Below, in pieces: positions 60,898 to 64,000 of a stretch of DNA of 64,000 nucleotides. The position numbers and the translations under genes are program-made. Within the stretch, counting starts at the first letter, position 1; each line of letters starts with the position of its first letter. The notes beneath the pieces were generated by a model. The model was not told the origin of the DNA. It ran no database searches and was given only the letters and a program-made list of their open reading frames with translations. The stretch lies in NCBI GenBank assembly GCA_029582155.1, contig CM055897.1, forward strand, positions 15,118,482 through 15,182,481. Direction: 5' to 3'. Source of the DNA: Panopea generosa. Taxonomy: Eukaryota > Mollusca > Bivalvia > Adapedonta > Hiatellidae.

Positions 60898-63800
60898 AAT
60901 GTGATTGCCATGGAAACTGGTAAGTACCAGGTCTTTTGTTAGGACACTTGGTAAGTAGCAGTTGTTTAATGGGATGTGAATGTTTAAGAACTGGTAAATA
61001 CCAGGATATGGTTGTTAAGGCAACTGTTAAGTAGCAGGATGTCTTTGTTAGGACAACTGGTAAGTAACAGTTGTTTAGTAGGATATGAATGTTTAAGAAC
61101 TGGTAAGTACCAGCATATGGTTGTTAAGGCAACTGTTAAGTAGCAGGATGTCTTTGTTAGGACAACTGGTAAGTAACAGTTGTTAAGTAGGATATGAATG
61201 TTTAATTACTGGTTAGTACCAGGATATGGTTATTAGGCAACTGTTAAGTAGCAGGATGTCTTTGTTAGGACAACAGGTAAGTAACAGTTGTTTAGTAAGA
61301 TATGAATGTTTAAGAACTGGTAAGTACCAGGATATTGTTGTTAAGGCAACTGTTAAGTAGCAGGATGTCTTTTGTGAGGACAGCTGATAAGTAACAGTTG
61401 TTTAGTAGGATATGAATGTTAAGGAACTGGTAAGTACCAGGATATGGTTGTTAAGGCAACTGTTAAGTAGCAGGATGTCTTTGTTAGGACAACAGGTGAG
61501 AAGCAGTTTTTTAGTGGGATGTGAATGCTAAAGAACTGGTAAGTACCAGGATATGGTTGGTAAGGAAACTGTTAAGTAGCAGAATGTCTTTGTCAGGACA
61601 ACTGGTAAGTAACAGTTGTTAAGTAGGATATGAATGTTTAGGAACTGGTAAGTACCAGGATATTGTTGTTAAGGCAACTGTTAAGTAGCAGGATGTCTTT
61701 TGTTAGGACAACTGATAAGTAACAGTTGTTTAGTAAGATATGAATGTTAAGGAACTGGTAAGTACCAGGATATGGTTGTTAAGGCAACTGTTAAGTAGCA
61801 GGATGTCTTTGTTAGGACAACAGGTGAGAAGCAGTTTTTTAGTTGGATGTGAATGCTAAAGAACTGGTAAGTACCAGGATATGGTTGATAAGGCAACTGT
61901 TAAGTAACAGGATGTCTTTGTTAGGACAACAGGTGAGAAGCAGTTTTTTAGTGGGATGTGAATGCTAAAGAACTGGTAAGTACCAGGATATGGTTGTTAA
62001 GGCAACTGTTAAGTAGCAGGATGTCTTTGTTAGGACAACAGGTGAGAAGCAGTTCTTTAGTGGGATGTGAATGTTAAAGAACTGGTAAGTACCAGGATAT
62101 GGTTGTTAAGACAACTGTTAAGTAGCAGGATGTCTTTGTTAGGACAACAGGTGAGAAGAAGTTTTTTAGTTGGATGTGAATGCTAAAGAACTGGTAAGTA
62201 CCAGGATATGGTTGTTAAGGCAACTGTTAAGTAGCAGGATGTCTTTGTTAGGACAACAGGTGAGAAGCATTATTTTAGTGGGATGTGAATGCTAAATAAC
62301 TGGTAAGTACCAGGATATGGTTGTTAAGGAAACTGTTAAGTAGCAGGATGTCTTTGTTAGGACAACAGGTGAGAAGTAGTTTTTTAGTGGGATGTGAATG
62401 CTAAAGAACTGGTAAGTACCAGGATATGGTTGTTAGGGCAATTGTTAAGTAGCAGGATGTCTTTGTTAGGACAACAGGTGAGAAGCATTTTTTTAGTGGG
62501 ATGTGAATGCTAAAGAACTGGTAAGTACCAGGATATGGTTGATAAGGAAACTGTTAAGTAGCAGAATGTCTTTGTTAGGACAACAGGTGAGAAGCAGTTT
62601 TTTAGTGGGATATGAATGCTAAAGAACTGGTAAGTACCAGGATATGGTTGTTAAGGCAACTGTTAAGTAGCAGGATGTCTTAATTAGGACAACAGGTGAG
62701 AAGCAGTTTTATGTGGGATGTGAATGCTAAAGAACTGGTAAGTACCAGGATATGGTTGTTAAGGCAACTGTTTAGTAGCAGGATGTCTTTGTTAGGACAA
62801 CTGGTAAGTAGCAGTTGTTTAGTGGGATGTGAATGTTAAAGAACTGGTAAGTACCAGGATATGGTTAGTATGGCAACTGTTAAGTAGCAGGATGTCTTTG
62901 TTAGGACAACTGGTAAGTAACAGTTGTTTAGTAGGATATGAATGTTTAAGAACTGGTAAGTACCAGGATATGGTTGTTAAGGCAAATGTTAAGTAGCAGG
63001 ATGTCTTTGTTAGGACAACTGGTAAGTAACAGTTGTTAAGTAGGATATGAATGTTTAATTACTGGTTAGTACCAGGATATGGTTATTAGGCAACTGTTAA
63101 GTAGCAGGATGTCTTTGTTAGGACAACAGGTAAGTAACAGTTGTTTAGTAAGATATGAATGTTTAAGAACTGGTAAGTACCAGGATATGGTTGATAAGGC
63201 AACTGTTAAGTAGCAGGATGTCTTTGTCAGGACAACTGGTAAGTAACAGTTGTTAAGTAGGATATGAATGTTAAAGAACTGGTAAGTACCAGGATATTGT
63301 TGTTAAGGCAACTGTTAAGTAGCAGGATGTCTTTTGTGAGGACAACTGATAAGTAACAGTTGTTTAGTAGGATATGAATGTTAAGGAACTGGTAAGTACC
63401 AGGATATGGTTGTTAAGGCAACTGTTAAGTAGCAGGATGTCTTTGTTAGGACAACAGGCGAGAAGCAGTTTTTTAGTGGGATGTGAATGCTAAAGAACTG
63501 GTAAGTACCAGGATATGGTTGATAAGGAAACTGTTAAGTAGCAGGATGTCTTTGTCAGGACAACTGGTAAGTAACAGTTGTTAAGTAGGATATGAATGTT
63601 TAGGAACTGGTAAGTACCAGGATATTGTTTTTAAGGCAACTGTTAAGTAGCAGGATGTCTTTTGTGAGGACAACTGATAAGTAACAGTTGTTTAGTAGGA
63701 TATTAATGTTAAGGAACTGGTAAGTACCAGGATATGGTTGTTAAGGCAACTGTTAAGTAGCAGGATGTCTTTGTTAGGACAACAGGTGAGAAGCAGTTTT

Positions 63801-64000
63801 TTAGTGGGATGTGAATGCTAAAGAACTGGTAAGTACCAGGATATGGTTGATAAGGCAACTGTTAAGTAGCAGGATGTCTTTGTTAGGTCAACAGGTGAGA
63901 AGCAGTTTTTTAGTGGGATGTGAATGCTAAAGAACTGGTAAGTACCAGCATATGGTTGTTAAGGCAACTGTTAAGTAGCAGGATGTCTTTGTTAGGACAA
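60898..64000 (+). repeat. 109-bp trimeric tandem array, about 28 copies, runs off the window
   Basis: The period is 109 bp (GGATATGG at 62095, 62204 and 62313). Each unit is three relatives of one monomer: GATATGGTTGTTAAGGCAAC with TGTTAAGTAGCAG (33 nt); GATGTCTTTGTTAGGACAAC with TGGTAAGTAACAG or AGGTGAGAAGCAG plus an extra T-rich piece (44 nt); and GATATGAATGTTTAAGAACT with GGTAAGTACCAG (32 nt). The CTG-GTAAGTACC in the third monomer is kept in almost every unit and fits a 5' splice site closely. Units differ mainly in the second monomer, which has TGGTAAGTAACAGTTGTT and AGGTGAGAAGCAGTTTTT versions in alternating blocks. Confidence 0.9.

Overview
The window looks like animal nuclear DNA, most likely from a bivalve or related mollusc. 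It is AT-rich, with short exons separated by large introns that have GT/AG borders. It contains tRNA-derived SINE sequence and several families of non-autonomous elements with tandemly repeated cores, of the kind described as pearl or Helitron-like in oysters and clams. The taxon is an inference from repeat style; no species marker is visible.

One plus-strand gene can be followed through the window as five in-frame exons: 801-1000, 9631-9688, 10227-10517, 12371-12581 and 46616-46780. Together they are about 925 nt, or 308 codons. The joined reading frame carries two domains that look like degenerate double-stranded-RNA-binding folds. Their order and spacing resemble NF-kappa-B-repressing factor (NKRF) and its relatives. 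No start codon, promoter, stop codon or polyadenylation site of this gene is in view, so the gene extends beyond both edges. I see no other convincing protein gene.

About 80 percent of the window is tandem repeat inside this gene's introns. Intron A (1001-9630) holds a 59-bp array (3402-9186, about 98 copies). Intron D (12582-46615, 34 kb) holds a 74-bp array (13303-43095, about 403 copies) whose unit has the size and many parts of a tRNA. Intron E (from 46781 past the window end) holds a 34-bp array that begins at the 5' splice junction of the exon before it and resembles that junction. It passes into a 109-bp array made of three relatives of the same monomer. Each large array contains nested higher-order duplications: 1829 bp in the first; 3254, 2292, about 2738, 1109, 666 and 518 bp in the second; 578 bp in the third.

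Between and inside the arrays lie interspersed elements. There is a tRNA-derived SINE (44-342) and a small terminal-inverted-repeat element (611-793) ending 7 nt before an exon. Family A has three copies (2213-3095, 11238-12179, 59567-60518). Family B has copies at 1355-2044, 9285-9490 and 43096-44455. An 832-bp Helitron-like element (57559-58390) is inserted in a 34-bp repeat, where the neighbouring repeats supply the pre-insertion sequence. The most notable points are the splice-donor-like minisatellite, the tRNA-like megasatellite, and the fact that unrelated arrays expanded in separate introns of one gene.
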